From positions 55,797 to 119,796 of the forward strand of contig JBBPSI010000068.1 of assembly GCA_038093515.1 (NCBI GenBank): a stretch of DNA of 64,000 nucleotides, in the 5' to 3' direction. Positions 36,150 to 49,119 of the stretch are shown here, piece by piece. The position numbers and the translations under genes were made by a program. The first letter of the stretch is position 1. Every line of letters starts with the position of its first letter. The notes beneath the pieces were generated by a model. The model was not told the DNA's origin and did not search any database. It was given only the letters and a program-made list of their open reading frames with translations. The DNA is from Butyriboletus loyo. Taxonomy: Eukaryota > Basidiomycota > Agaricomycetes > Boletales > Boletaceae.

Positions 36150-39100
36150 ATGCCTCCAGAACCCACCAAGGGCAAGTTGAAACGCAAAGCGAGTCGTAGA
36201 GAGATTGAGGAGTACAGATTTGATGGGGGCCATGCACGCGAAATAGAACAGAAGAGGAATAATGGGCAGATCTCGTGCGCTGAGTGTAGGAGGTGCGATC
36301 ACCGCGCATGTTATGCACCCCTTTCCACATTCTGACCTAAATGGCACACCCGTAAGGTTGAAGATAAAGTGTGACAAGCAAATCCCTTGCCAATCATGCC
36401 AGGTAGGTCTACTCTGTTCGTGTCGGTCGAGCAATCGATCGCTCAATGCTCTATCTCGCAGAGGAGGGGTTGCGCCGCATTGTGTCCCAATGGTTCGTTG
36501 TTTCGTTTTCCCCACTGTTCTGCTTGCATGATGACGGGATATTCAACAGGCAGCTTGTCCACCGGTCAAGGAACCCGGTATGACGATGTGACCCTCTTTA
36601 CCCCGAAACTCGCTTCTGAGAGCCTCATTGTCAGATTCGTTCTCGCGGCCACCGAACACCTTCATAGCCGGATAGCTAAAATGAGCGAGCGGATCCGGCA
36701 ACTCGAAGATGCGCTAAGCGAACTCCAGTCTCAACACTCGGCGGAGCCACACCCACTCCTTCGCGAAGACCTTTTGGGAGTCAATCAAAAAGAGGACGAG
36801 TCGTTCGTCCCACCCGATGAACCCGGGGCTTCAAGCCACCCTCCAGAAATGCTGGATGCTTTCGGAACGCTTTCGATCACCGACCAGGGTATCTCACGCT
36901 TCTTTGGACCCGCCGGCGGATCGGAGGTGAGTTTCCACTCGACGAGCGTGTACGTCTCCGTGTCGTTTTAACCTGGATCCCCGGTTCATGTCAGTGTCTC
37001 TTGATGGCAAGTTCCCATCCTTTTTTCAAGTCGAACACCCACGCTCATCTCATCACTAGTCCGATAACATTGCTCAGCAAGACGGGACGGGCACTCCCAC
37101 ACCACATTCGGCAAGGGGCTCGGAGACTCCCCCGTTACCTCAGGATCTTCGAATGTTTTCGCAGGCTTTTCCGTTTACCCCAATGGGTCCGGCTGGTGCC
37201 GTCCACGAATTGATAGAGGAACACTTGCCGAACTGGGAACGCGCAAGTTACTTGACTCAGACGTATTGTGAACAGGCCGGCTGGCTGTTCCACGCTGTAA
37301 GCAAGGACCAGATCGTGGACGAGCTGCTTCCGATATACTACTCGAACGGACCCCTCAAGGCGACGGATGACAACAAAAGCGCTCACGAGCTTGCGCTGCT
37401 CTTCCTCGTGTTCGCACTTGGTGCACTTGTTGATCTTACACAGGATCCGTCGAATGCGGAAGCAGAGCATTATTATCAGATAGCACGTGCGGCTATTTGT
37501 TTGCAGCCTGTGCTCGAAAAGCCGTCCTTGGTAACCATTCAAGCACTTCACATGTTCAGTATTTACAACGCCATGAGCGGAAATGAATTGTCAGCAAAAG
37601 AGACTAGCATGGAGACCACATGGTCATTGATCGTTCTTGCCGCGCATTTGTCCCAAACCGTATGTTCTTATCTTCTCAAGATGCCCTGTTGTTGATGCTT
37701 ATGCATTTCCGTTGTACTAGATTGGACTCCGTGAGTATCTCGTCAGGATTAAAAAGGTTGTTTGGTTCTGATCTGTGGTGTTAGACCGGGACAGCGTAAG
37801 ATGGGGTTTGCCCGACAAAATCGTGCAACGACGCCGTCTTCTCTTTTGGGATCTGTTCGTCGCAGACGCTTGGCATGTAGGTAAAGATCATAGGATCTGA
37901 TCCTCTCTCGCTGACATATTATCTCCCTAAAGAGCCTGAGTACAGGCAGACCACCGTGCTTCTCCGTCGCCTACATCGATTGCCGATTTCCAGAGAGTGG
38001 AAATTCCATTGAGAAGGGTGAGACTGATTCTCATGATATGTGTTCGTGGTCATGTACTTCGTTGGCCAACAACTCATCATTTTTCTTTTAAATTCTGTCT
38101 ACAGTTGAATCATGGGGTTACCGTTTTGCATCGGAATGTGTGGCAGACGTTGCTGCGCGGACCTTGACTGCCGAAGTACCCAGCTATGCAACCATCATGG
38201 AACTTGATCGTAAAGTGCGCGAGTTCCCCATACCTGAACATGCGGCACATGTAGCTACGTCTGTAGCTGGTCCCGTGCCGACCATTGCCACAGAAGAGTC
38301 GTCAGTCTCTCAGTCCATGGGCCTTTTTGTCATGGCGCATGCACGAGAAGTTAGTAAGTCGCGTTCTTTCAGCGTCCCGGACGAGCAGTCACCCATCACG
38401 GTATCGCACCAGTCTTGCTTCATATACATCGAAGCTTCTTTGCACAGGCCATCATAGAAAACCCTGTCAATCCACTGAAGAGTCAATATGCGCCTTCGTT
38501 CCTCGCCACTTATCGGGCCTCTTCGACTATATTGCGGACGATAGCAGCACAGTACATACTCCATCCTCATCTTTGTGCGCGCTTCTGGACGATTTGGACG
38601 TTTGGTTTCTCAGCAGCGGTTCGGAGATCGTTCGTTGCATGATGCGTCGTTTACTGATGGTTTGGATCCAGATTGTCTTTGGTACCATTGTGACTCGTGG
38701 TCCTCACTCTCCCCTGGCGTCCAACGCGATCAAGGAACTCGACGAGGCCTGTGTGCTCTTCGCGAAAGCCGCTGTCCATAGTCGTAGGGCAGCAAAGGCA
38801 CTTGTAAGATCGGCTGAAACCTGACTCCAGTTCTCGCGTCGCTCACGAACCATTCTTACAGCCGATCCTAACCAAATTAAGTGAGAAGGCGCACAACGCA
38901 TTGGCTGCATGTCAGAGCGAGAAGCCATCTGGCCAAATGGGACAACAGTGGTCAGTCAAAGCAGAGGGTGACGGTGACGAACTGGCCATCTTTGCTGGGA
39001 GAACGCGGTTCGTGTCAATGAGGCGCCTGCCAAAATCAAAACAAGCGCCTGAAGGGGTACCGTACCCAAGCAACCTCCCGGAATCATCCGTCCCAGAGTT

Positions 39101-39698
39101 GTATCGACCCGGGGGTCCGACCTTCTCTGTCGATCGTTTGGGACATACAGAGCGAGATCAACTGCCCCATCCGGTTCGGGCTGCAGCGTATACCAACGCA
39201 AGCGTTCAACCACAGGTCATACCTCAGTGGCGACCACCACGGCGATCCCACTATCCATACACACCACACCACCATCCCCCTCCCCCACCACTCGCATCCG
39301 CGTCTCAGCCTCAACCCGCTCCTCAGCATACGGCGCACGAACATTCAACAATGACGACGCCGTCCTACTCGTGGGCCCGGCAACCTTCGGGGGTCTCTGA
39401 CCAATTCAGCTCGGCGAGTTATTCGGCGGCGGCGAGCGTGTCCCAATCACACGAGTATCCGGGCCACCATCCACATGCACATGCCTACGAACAATCGTCT
39501 GCGCCGCCTACGAGCGCGTACCAACAGCCGCAGCCGCAGTCGTCACAGCAATCGCAGACACAACGCGTGCAGTCGGCAGCACCCTCGGAGCTCACTGAGC
39601 TCGGGTTGGTCACTCAGGAGTCACGGTTGGACGAACGCTGGACGTCGTTCATGCGTGACTCTGGGTATTTTGAAGGGTTTGGTTTTCGGAATCGGTAA
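36150..39698 (+). CDS. Zn2Cys6 transcription factor with fungal-specific regulatory domain
   Basis: Predicted 920 residues in fourteen exons: 36150-36292, 36357-36402, 36462-36492, 36550-36577, 36635-36926, 36995-37006, 37060-37659, 37721-37730, 37785-37876, 37933-38017, 38105-38353, 38413-38618, 38672-38803, 38862-39698. The binuclear zinc cluster spans C43-C71 (CAECRRLKIKC then CQSCQRRGC), followed by a linker and a dimerising coiled coil (IRQLEDALSELQSQ). The middle-homology region is clear: RWGLPDKIVQRRRLLFWDLF, LSTGRPPCFSVAYIDCRFPE, YIHRSFF-like HIHRSFFAQAI. The C terminus is rich in Pro, Gln, His and Ser, probably an activation region. Two micro-exons (12 and 10 bases) and a GC-AG intron after 37006 are notable. 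It is a nuclear regulator; target genes are unknown. Convergent with laccase 4. Confidence 0.9.
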
Positions 39699-40018
39699 AG
39701 GGTGGTCGGCGGGCCCTCGTCGTTTTTACAGTAATCAACGTCGATTTATCCATCGTTTATTATATGCATGTGAGATGCTTTCGTTCGGTCATGGAAAACA
39801 AGCTTTTTGCTTTATGATGCGTCGTTCGGGCGGACGCTGTCGTACGACCTCTCTCTCTATACATGTGGTGGACGGCAGAGCACTGGATAGAATCATCGAA
39901 GCGAACAGGGTAGCGGGTGCGGGCCGACATGACAAAGAACCTCCTAGGGACCCAATCTAAATCTAAATCTAACTCCAAAACGTCACGAAAGCGTGGACGA
40001 CGAAAGACGCAGACGCGG
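39699..40018. other. Short convergent spacer
   Basis: The 320 bp between the stop codons of the transcription factor and laccase 4. It contains an ATCTAA hexamer run near 39953-39972 but no gene. Confidence 0.5.
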
Positions 40019-42194
40019 CTACAGCTCCGGTTCGCCGGGAGGGGGCAAGGGAAAGTCCTGTTGCGGACCACGGTACGGACACAGCGCGCGCGACGCATCT
40101 GTCCAAGAACAGAACAAGGGACGAACGATGAACGAACGTTCGAGCACGTGACATCACCTGCCATCCACGCAGGAAGACCGGAGAGAACGCACGACGCACC
40201 GTCGAGTGGGAGATGATCGTGGATGCCTTCAAAATCCTCGACGAAGATGATCGACATGCCGCTGCCCCACCGAAATCGAGTCAGTTGGAAAGCGACTTGG
40301 GGGGATGGGGATGGGGATGACCGCCTCTGCTTACACGTAGAGATGCCATTCGTTATGGCTGAATCGGGATCGTCAGATACGCTGAATGCCTCCCGCGAGT
40401 CGAGAGAACGTGTGGGCCACTCACCAATGGAGCATCCACGGTCCCGGATTATCCGTGACGAATCGGATGACTACTTCGTCTTCGGTCATCCCAGTGTCCA
40501 CGGTGTCTCTCATCACGGGTTTGTCGTAATTGCGGTATTGGCTACCAGCGCTCTTGATGACCGCGAAGTGGTGCTGTCGAAGATATGATGTGCCAGGCTC
40601 AGAAAGGAACCGATCATACCAGTAAGACGCAAACGTACGCCATGTAGATGGAAAGGATGCTGATCAGGGACATGAGTCGGGGGCAACGACACGGTGCGTC
40701 GTCGGAACTACACGTACCGGACGGCCCGGCGAATCCCTGGGCGAAAACGTGATCTCGATGAGTTTGTCCCTGGGCAGCGTGTACACCGACCCTTTGGGTT
40801 CGACCTGCCACGGGGGTACCGTTCCACTCAGAATTTGCAGCAAAATAGGGATACTCGGTGATGTGTACTGAGCGCCGTTGATCAGGAAGTTGTAGTCCGT
40901 CATGTTCTTGCCCATTTCCAGATGGATCTTGACGTCCGGCTCGACTTGGAGCAGGCGGCTCGGCGGGGATACAAGCGAACGCAGGCGCGCCTCGTTCAGC
41001 AGGATCTGGTCGGATGTGGGTTCATCTCTTGGTAGCTGTACTGGGGCATCTGTGTACCTCAAGATGGCTCGGGTGCATGCTTCAGTTGGTTTGTTCGGGT
41101 CCGCATGAACCCAGTAGTTGTCAACACGTTGGTCTGCATGGAGGATGAAGGAGTAGCGTTGTGCAGCGTGGATCTGGATGGAATCGACCGTATAAGGTTC
41201 GACATAGCTCCCATCCGCTTCGATGACCGTCAGGTTGTGACCGTCGATCGAGAACATGTAATTCGGTTTGCAAGCCATGTTCAACAGTCGAAAACGATAA
41301 CGTTTTTGTGGCTCAACGTTGATGATCGCGTGCGGATTCTCGCACTCGTTGTTGTGACAGCCAATCCCATTTATGAGGACCGAAGCTGGAATGACTTGAC
41401 GTTGCACTTGAGGTGAGGGTATGTGATACCTATGTCTTTCAGATACAGGACAGGATTTCGTCTTGGCTGGCTCACCAATCCATCAAGGTGATGATAGTAG
41501 ATTCTGTTTGGAGTAGAGTTTATCCGTGGTCCAAGCTCAATGCGATATAGTAATGACGTACCGTCATCAATGTCATAGCTGGAGCGATATGGGTCCTCAG
41601 GATCGTATATGATGAGAGGACCACGCAGACCATCACAGTACTGCACCCCATAATGCGAATGGTACCAGAATGTGCCTACCTGGTTCCCTGCACTGAAATT
41701 GTACAAGAATGAATCCCCGGGGGCAATTGGACACTGGGTGACGTAGGCTGTACCATCCATCTGGTTGTTATTGTGCTGGGAAATGCCGTGCCAGTGCTGC
41801 ATATACCGTTTGTCAGTACAACAGCGGGGCGTAAAGGAATGAGCCACCGACAATGGTCGTTCCAGTGAGCATGGTATCATCGGTCAAGTAGCTTGTGACG
41901 TTGATTTGAAAGTTGTCACCCTTACAAATGGTTTGTCGTTGGTGCACAAGACAGGAGAACGGACATACTTTTTGCCCGGTAATAATCGGGCCTGGTAGAG
42001 AATCCCCAGCAAGGATGGCACTGAAAGGGAGTGAAAATGGATGCTATACATTACACTGCCTTGACTCACGATCTGGCGAAACCATCTGGGGACACGACAG
42101 CATTGATGATTGGAAGGTCAGCGATGGGACCAATAGAAGGGTGGACAGGGAACTGCCCAGGAAGTGCGACCTGAGTGTCTCCAAACCAAGCCAT
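40019..42194 (-). CDS. Laccase 4 (divergent multicopper oxidase, axial Met)
   Basis: Predicted 518 residues from the ATG at 42194. Minus-strand exons: 42194-42070, 42020-41969, 41920-41852, 41796-41562, 41505-41478, 41429-40718, 40659-40639, 40573-40425, 40358-40335, 40261-40200, 40098-40019. The exon plan is that of laccases 1-3, so the genes are homologous. Copper motifs: [16 protein letters not shown] with [16 protein letters not shown] plus HHFAVI, and [12 protein letters not shown]. All ligands are intact; the axial residue is Met, typical of lower-potential multicopper oxidases, and the usual Ile-Asp after HCH is Asn-Glu. The end is [10 protein letters not shown] plus a Pro-rich tail. 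The N terminus ([15 protein letters not shown]) does not look like a signal peptide; an upstream exon may be missing or secretion lost. Confidence 0.9.
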
Positions 42195-43038
42195 TGTCAC
42201 AGTTCGGTCAACGGGCGACAGAACAACTCGGTGTGGGTGAATAGATTCGGAAGGCAATGAGACGGCATTAGTTATATGATTCCAGGGAATCCCATGTTAC
42301 CACGCCGACAACGCACGGACGCCATGTACAGTCATTGTGAGAACGAAACTGGGTAAAATTCACGAGCAGTGTCTCAGTTACCTATCACCCTGAAGTTAAC
42401 CGCAGGGAGGTGAGCATCACCAGCAGACGCGGTCCACAAAAATAGGTGACTATAACCGCTTTATTGCCGAAATCACCATGTCCTACGCAGCTGGCACCTG
42501 CCAGTGATACGAATCACCACATAGTAACACCACGTCCACAGTTGACCCTCACGATTAGTTTAGTCATTCATAAATGCTTAGGAGTGGCGGAGGCCTTGAA
42601 ATAAAACGCCGAACACTTGGCATATACATCGAGTATCCACCCGTGTTCGAATTTGTTGAACAGTGTCCTACTCTGCATCCTCATCAACTCGCCATCACTA
42701 CCGAAATCAGACGCGGGCGCTTCGAATTTGCTTCCACTCCTACGATCTTCATTGTCTTCCTCATTAACATTGTGGGTCCAGTCCTATGGCGAGGGCTGTA
42801 GGCATTGAAGGGCCCATGTTGGGATGATCACTCGCACCTGACTTAATGATGGTCCACGATGTATGTCCATCCTGTGCTGTTCGGACCCAGACAGTTGAAT
42901 TCAGGACGCGTTTTTCGCCACAGATCAACGAATATAAGAACAGAACCACGTACGCGTGTTTTCCTCAAGTTTCCCCCTCCTTCAATAACACCATACTGTC
43001 TCACTCCAAATTCATCCTCAATATCTTTCATCGCTCAA
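42195..43038. other. Upstream region of laccase 4 and of the decayed gene
   Basis: No gene recognised. The first 170 bases upstream of the laccase 4 ATG hold no stop-free in-frame ATG that would give a hydrophobic leader; a separate leader exon was not found. Confidence 0.4.
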
Positions 43039-46000
43039 ATGTCACACTCTGTCCTTCACCGCGGGGGCATTCGTACACTGCAATATATCATCACGCATGT
43101 GTTTTTTCCCATCAAGCTCCCAAATAAGGATGATCACGGTATCCTCAACGATTATTGTCTAGCTGGAGTAGTCGCCTTTGTTGCGTGGATCTATTGTAAT
43201 CTCGTCGACAACGCATCTCAGGAATGTTGGACAATCTGGAAGTCTGAATCGGTCCCGGACAATTTCTCAGCTCAGCAGCATGGGCATAGGAGGTAAACTT
43301 TCGAGCCTCCACCATATCCTCGAAACTCACACTCTGCAGATACTTGGCCATTCCTTATCCGAGCGCAAAATGCGGCGGTCGTCTTTAGAAAGCAGAAAGA
43401 TGTCACCATCCTCGAGTCTTTCGAGGTACCCCCGAAGGCTGAAAATGTGATGGCTACACAGGGAAAGCTCGTCTGCCCTTATCCTGGGCCAGCCATCGAG
43501 GTCCCCAATGTCGTGTTTGAAGACAAGGACTTTATTTTCGAGCTAGTGAACTTCCTCGTTCACATGAACAACGATATCCTTGATGCTACTCCACCAGATC
43601 TAGGGTCGCGGTCTACTCATCGAAGACCAAGACACCACCCACCCACGTTATATCACCAAGTTGCTTACCGGCATCTTGAGAGGCGTTGGCGACCCTGCTG
43701 CCACCGTTCGGTTCAGCAAACGTATGGGTGACGACGTGGTGCGAAAGGGCTCGAAGTTGCCGTGGCGGCGCTCGTCGCTCTGGCTGGTTATCAGAGTCGC
43801 CCTTCAAGACATCACTGCATCAGTCCGCTCTCGGGCATCATACCTACAAGGAATTCATGCTATTCTTCATGTGTTGCCTTTCACAGGACGAGACCTGTAC
43901 AGACCTCTCCAATGATGTACTCCAATGCATGTCAGCCAAAATCAGCCGACGCCTGCGGAAGCTGGGTTCTTCTGTGCCAGACTGGCTCTCCTGTACTGCG
44001 TTGTAGACCTGCAATTCCCTCCGATCGACTCTTGAGAAGAGGTGGGCACATGTACAGGCCACTCAGCGTGTATCCCCGATGTGGGCCCCCTCTCAGCTCG
44101 ATCTTACCCGAGACATTCAGCTATCACTCTTGAGGAGTCATGACTACCTTTGCAACGCTCTCATGGATGGCAGCATCAATAATCCCCACACTCCTTTTAA
44201 CCCCGAACATCGTCCTCGAGGTGCCCTTGATGATTTTCTGTCCCCTTTCTTTTTCGGGACGGCATATCGTACTGAGCCCTATGTTACCCTCTCCGATGTC
44301 GAGCGGGCAGTTGAGCAGAGCATTGACGCCTGGGCTGATGGGGTCAGAAACAACGATGAAACTTGCGTGAAACTGGAAGTCTTGGCAAATAAATTCTCCT
44401 CGAGTGCGCTGGGAACGTACGCGAACAATCCAGAGCTCCTGTCGGTCATACTGTTGACTGTGATCGAGCTTTGGGTTGCGCTCGACAAAACAGCTGTCGA
44501 GGAGGTTCCCATGCTCGCAGAGTACTCCAGAGGTCCCCACAAGTCTTCTGGGGGGTTTATTAGTTTGGAAGGCTGAGAGCCTCCGTCATCTTCGCCAAGC
44601 ACACCAATATCTCTCTGATCGCCACTCCTTGTCACGACATCCAGGGTTGTTTTTTTCTCCAACAACCACTGCAAACGGCTTTGCCGTCCGCTTCTACAGA
44701 AGGTCTTCACACTTTCAACGCCTGAAGACTCGGATCGAGGAAGCAGCGGGGCGTGAAGTTCATGCAAAGGTTGCCGAACTTGAGAGAGAGAACGCTCGTC
44801 ATGCCGCTCTACGAGAACAAGCTGCTACGCTTGATCACGGGTGCGACACTAATCGAAGTGGCTTCAGTTACCATGCCAACCGCTGCAGGAAATGCTACCT
44901 TGCGAACATGAAGATATCCGTTCATGAATGGCCGTTGCCGGCTGAACAGCTCCACGCTGAGGCTGTCGTGTTTGAATTAGATTGTCCAGTCTCTTTCAAC
45001 ATGTGGCGCACTGCCACATTCCATCTCTTGGTCGATCTTTGTTCTCCGTCCGACTCTGTCACTGAGCAAAAAGTTCCCAAAATCAAGCTCAGCGGATACG
45101 ACGCGCTACAGCCTTGCCTTGTTCAGCATCCAAGATCGCGGAACTCCCTCGTTTCCGACACGGAACCATTCGTGGTCTCACATTATAGGACAACGTCCGT
45201 TCCCACCACACAGGGACGGGTCTGCGTCAACAGTGGGTTGACGTTCTATGATTTTGATACCCATGCTCGTATTCCTGTCCCGGAGGCATTAGGTCGTGTC
45301 GACATCAGCAGATACTGCATCTACCAGCTTCAAAGTGGGCCATACCAGAATTTGTAGAAGTATGTTGATGCCACCTTCCATACGTCGAACGAAGTCGTGG
45401 CAAACCAAGCCAACTGCCACGAGGGCCTTTCCATCCATGAATTCATGGCATTCGGATACCTGCGCAGTGGTGGTTTACTTCAATGGCCCAAGAGCCTCGG
45501 CCTCGATATCTAAGCTTCCGTATTGGCTCAGACAGCTTCGCAAGTTGGACCGCTTGTAGATACGGGGCCGACGTGGCATCAGGAGATCCAGGAGCCCTCC
45601 GTTTGCGATGCGCTTCTAGGGGAGCTGGAGAACCTCCTCCAGTCGAAGCAAATTGGCTTGAAACAGATACCATTTCCTTCTTGGTCCGTCGTGTACTTGC
45701 GTCCACCTGCGATGAAGCTACCAAAGCGCACTTCGTTCTCTCGATTCAATGCTTCATATCATGCATGGATGTTTCTCCCCAAAAAGTCCGGTTGGTAAAG
45801 AGGCGCTCTCAGCAAACTCCTGTTTGGGGTGGTCTTCTACTTTTTTGAGGCATCTTGGTTACCGGCACCCTTCTGTTCGTTTCCAAAGAGCGATGGTGGC
45901 GGGTGGACTATGGCCTTGCCCTAACGCCATCAAGAGCGCTTCCAGCGAGCCATTCACTCCATCAAGATGTCGCTACCTTTGTAATGACAGGCGTTGTTCC

Positions 46001-46727
46001 TACAAATACCGACGCTTTTCGTCTAGCTTTCAAGACACTTGATGCGCCTTCCGCAATCTCCAAGGAGCCAGACGTTTGGAGTCCATCTGTGCCGGCAACG
46101 ACGGGGTTCCAGAAGGCGGTCCGCTTGCCAGGAAAGTTAGACGAGTACTTGCGCCCTGTCCAGTGGAATATTTCCGGGAAAAGAGATGGCAACGACGTGC
46201 TCGTCATTTTGAGCCCTTATGAAGTCAACCACTTGATACCGGATATCAGGTCGAGCGACAAAGTTCGACTCCATGTGTACACACCCCACGTCGCCAAGTA
46301 CATGAAGCCATGCGACGACCTTGCATTGTACAGCACCCCCACTCCCCCTGGGCTCTTTATGGATCAATTGAACATGTTTTCTGGGCAGCTATGCCTGAAG
46401 GATTATGAGACATACGTCCGGTTGTGCCGTTTCCCTTGCGTGTATAAAAGGGACTTGGAAGGCGAGGAGGGCATCGAGGTTGGGGTCGACGGCTTCACCC
46501 CGCTGAAGAATCGGCCAAGGCATCTAAAAACCACGCACACATTCCAACGTTCGCCCATAGCTTCGGTGAAGACACTCGCAGGAAAGGGATGCCGTTTGCA
46601 CCAACACACATGGGTGGGCCACTTTCTGAGGACGATTGCTATGGTCATGATGGAGTGCGTTTCATTCTTGCCCCTCGAGCCACGGTTGGGTAGTTGGGGA
46701 TGTTACTATTGTCAAGGACCACTGTGA
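43039..46727 (+). pseudogene. Decayed DUF6606/DUF3638-type giant fungal protein gene
   Basis: Stretches typical of this large Agaricomycete family occur in order but in changing frames: IRAQNAAVVFRKQKDVTILE and YPGPAIEVPN, then HPRYITKLLTGILRG, KLPWRRSSLWLVIRVALQ and FMLFFMCCL, then EFMAFGYLRSGGLLQW, and finally LRPVQWNISGK, MKPCDDLALYSTP and DLEGEEGIEVG. Lesions seen: a frame change near 43610, an in-frame TAG at 45356 where the family continues, an in-frame TAA near 45512, and a frame change near 45641. The total is far shorter than the roughly 3000 residues usual for the family, and N- and C-terminal parts adjoin, so a large internal part including the ATPase core appears deleted. The intact family function is unknown. 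Confidence 0.72.
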
Positions 46728-48226
46728 ACTAGGGTTCGGGTTTGGATGATGCTCCCGCTTGTATAGATAGTTACTTGTTGTAAATACAGTACTACCGGCT
46801 CCTACACGCCACCGCTTCGAATGAGAGGGCGGCTTACTGGGGCAATAGGACCTGGTAATCTCTGGGAAGTACCTTCAATGTAGAAACGGAGGAATCGATT
46901 GGATGACTGCCAATTAAAAAGTCTTCCGAATACGGGTACATACGCGGCGCAGGTCTGTTCACTTAGCAACAGCTTTCGCCGGCTGAGTGGAGTCTGAATA
47001 CAATAGTAACCGGTGGCGTCCTCGCAAACGGAAAAGCGAACCGATCTGACAGCCCCGCGAGCACTGACTTTTCTTTCTTTACCTTGATGATGCGATCCGA
47101 AGCCCACCTCGACTTCGAACTTCGTTGGCAACTTGATGTTTCAACTGGATCGTTCCGGAATAGGTGTTCTCACTGGCGGGCGTCCTGAAAATCATGGCGA
47201 TGGATCGGCCGACGGACCTCTACGACTACAAGCTTTTCGGTGCGTGGCGCGATCTGACTCGGACGACATGGATTTGGGTTCGAGCAAGCGCACGGGTAAG
47301 TTTTCCCGCGAACGTACATACCATCCCACAGGTTCCATCGCTGTGCACCGTCCAGCGTTGCTGTGCTGTGCTGTGCATCGAGGATGGGGAGCTCGCACGC
47401 GTAAGGTAAGCTTCGAACGCCAGCGTCACGTACGCAATGGGCATCACATCATTTTTTCCACATCATGATGATTCGAACAGGCGTACATACCATACTAACT
47501 GCGTATGGGTATGGACTTCTTTGACGACCATCAGTTTCGCTTATCGAACGGGCATTTTCTGAAACGCCTCGTTGCATGCCGTGTGTTCGAATGCGGGAGA
47601 CCTCAAGGGCGAACCTCGACCGCGCGTTGACGTCGCCGTCGTCATTTCACACCCGGCGCGATTCGAGGTAGATGTGTGTGCTAGGGACCAAAGGTACGTG
47701 GCGTGGGGTGGCGTCTTTGAACGCAACATCGTTGATTCACATACCATATAATGCTTATCAGACCGTCGATGTTATTTCCGTATCTTCTATAAGCAGTGCT
47801 AATCTCGGAAGAGTGACTGCGGAGTACGTATGTTGCGGGTGCTGCATCGTATAACCAATCCGTTATCCGAATCCGATTCGTACAAGCATGACGAGCTTGG
47901 CCAGGGAGACCACCGCGCAGCATGATGGCGCCACATGATTGAATGCCAATGCATGGACTGACAGAGGCTGTACCGTCTCGATTCTTTTCCTTTTTCCCTC
48001 GGTGATAGGCTGAAGTTGACGATATGTAGCTCCGAGCCTAATTCACATCACGCTCGTCCCTGCGATGCCCGTCATGCTGAACAAGTCGATGGGCAGCCAT
48101 TCGTCCGAGCTTTGTTCGCTGGCGAGGTGACGACTTGAAGATACCGACGATAACGCGTTCGGCGCACCGATGAATTCATTTACGAGGTTCCGGTGGGTGA
48201 GAGGTCTGACCTGGCGATGTCAAGGT

Positions 48227-48673
48227 TCAGTTCGCCAGCGGCATCAAAAATTGTGATCGTGTCGTCATAGTCATTATACGATTGAGACGCTTATAAGCGA
48301 TGGAGCGTGACCCAGATCGGTGACGTGGATGCACGACCTGGGCACGTTCTTCACCACAAACAGGCTCCGAGTCGAGCGATTCTGCCATGAAAGCGTTGCG
48401 TTGCGTTGGTGATACGTGACTCCGTTTCACGAAGAAGCTGGGGTCGTTTGCTAGGTATGGCTCGTCCTTGGAGCACCCACGGTCTCGCATCGCGCTGGTG
48501 TGAGATGGCAGAGCGGCCGTACGGGGCCCACGAATTTGGTTAGGCTCGCTGAGGTGCACGTCGTATATAGTCATATATGGCGGTAATCTGACCTGAGCGG
48601 GCGAACCCGTTCCCTCGACGAAAAGCGAAGAGGGCCCATCAGTCTCCCCCTCTAATCGGAATGGAAGAAGCAA
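48227..48673 (-). CDS. Hypothetical protein or exon
   Basis: A 148-codon open frame (EGETDGPSSLFVEGTGSP, MTIYDVHLSEPNQIRGPR). Composition is more protein-like than its surroundings, and an intron end just before GTCAGATTACC is possible. No domain recognised. It may be an exon of an undetected gene. Confidence 0.25.
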   Translation of the reverse strand: MLLPFRLEGETDGPSSLFVEGTGSPAQVRLPPYMTIYDVHLSEPNQIRGPRTAALPSHTSAMRDRGCSKDEPYLANDPSFFVKRSHVSPTQRNAFMAESLDSEPVCGEERAQVVHPRHRSGSRSIAYKRLNRIMTMTTRSQFLMPLAN

Positions 48674-48973
48674 GCCGCCGCTTCAATACCGCAAACGTTT
48701 AATGTGCTCGTGATAGATGACTCGCAATATATCATCGTCACGTTCATCATATTCATCACGTTCATATCATCGTCATGTTCATGCATCGTATCAGGCAGTT
48801 ATCACCTAGGAGGACGGAGCGAGTCACCTTTCCTTTTCGTGCTCGGGGAGATGGCAACTGAGCCTACGTATCTACGTATCCGCGTATCCACGTCGTTTCG
48901 TCATCATGGCATGGCGTGGTATGGCTTCTATTCGCGACCGCGACCGCCAGCGAGCGGGCGAGCGGGCGAGCCA

Positions 48974-49119
48974 AGTTCACGTACGTCCTGGCGAGTTCAC
49001 GTACGTCCTGGCGGGTTCACGTTGGGCTGCCCGGCCGTGGACCACCGTGACTGCGTAATCGACCCGAGTCCGAGGTCAGAGCGCCCCAACCCGCCAACCC
49101 GCCAACCTGCCAACCTGCC
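48974..49119. repeat. Short tandem repeats (20-mer and 9-mer)
   Basis: The 20-base unit GTTCACGTACGTCCTGGCGA is repeated between 48974 and about 49020. A 9-base unit, CCGCCAACC/CTGCCAACC, is repeated four times at 49087-49119. A preceding GCGAGCGG run lies at 48950-48970. Confidence 0.8.

Noticed and set aside
39760..40257. 165-codon minus-strand frame at the 3' end of laccase 4
   Set aside because: Only its first part ([11 protein letters not shown]) is coding; the rest crosses an intron and the true end is [10 protein letters not shown] in another frame.
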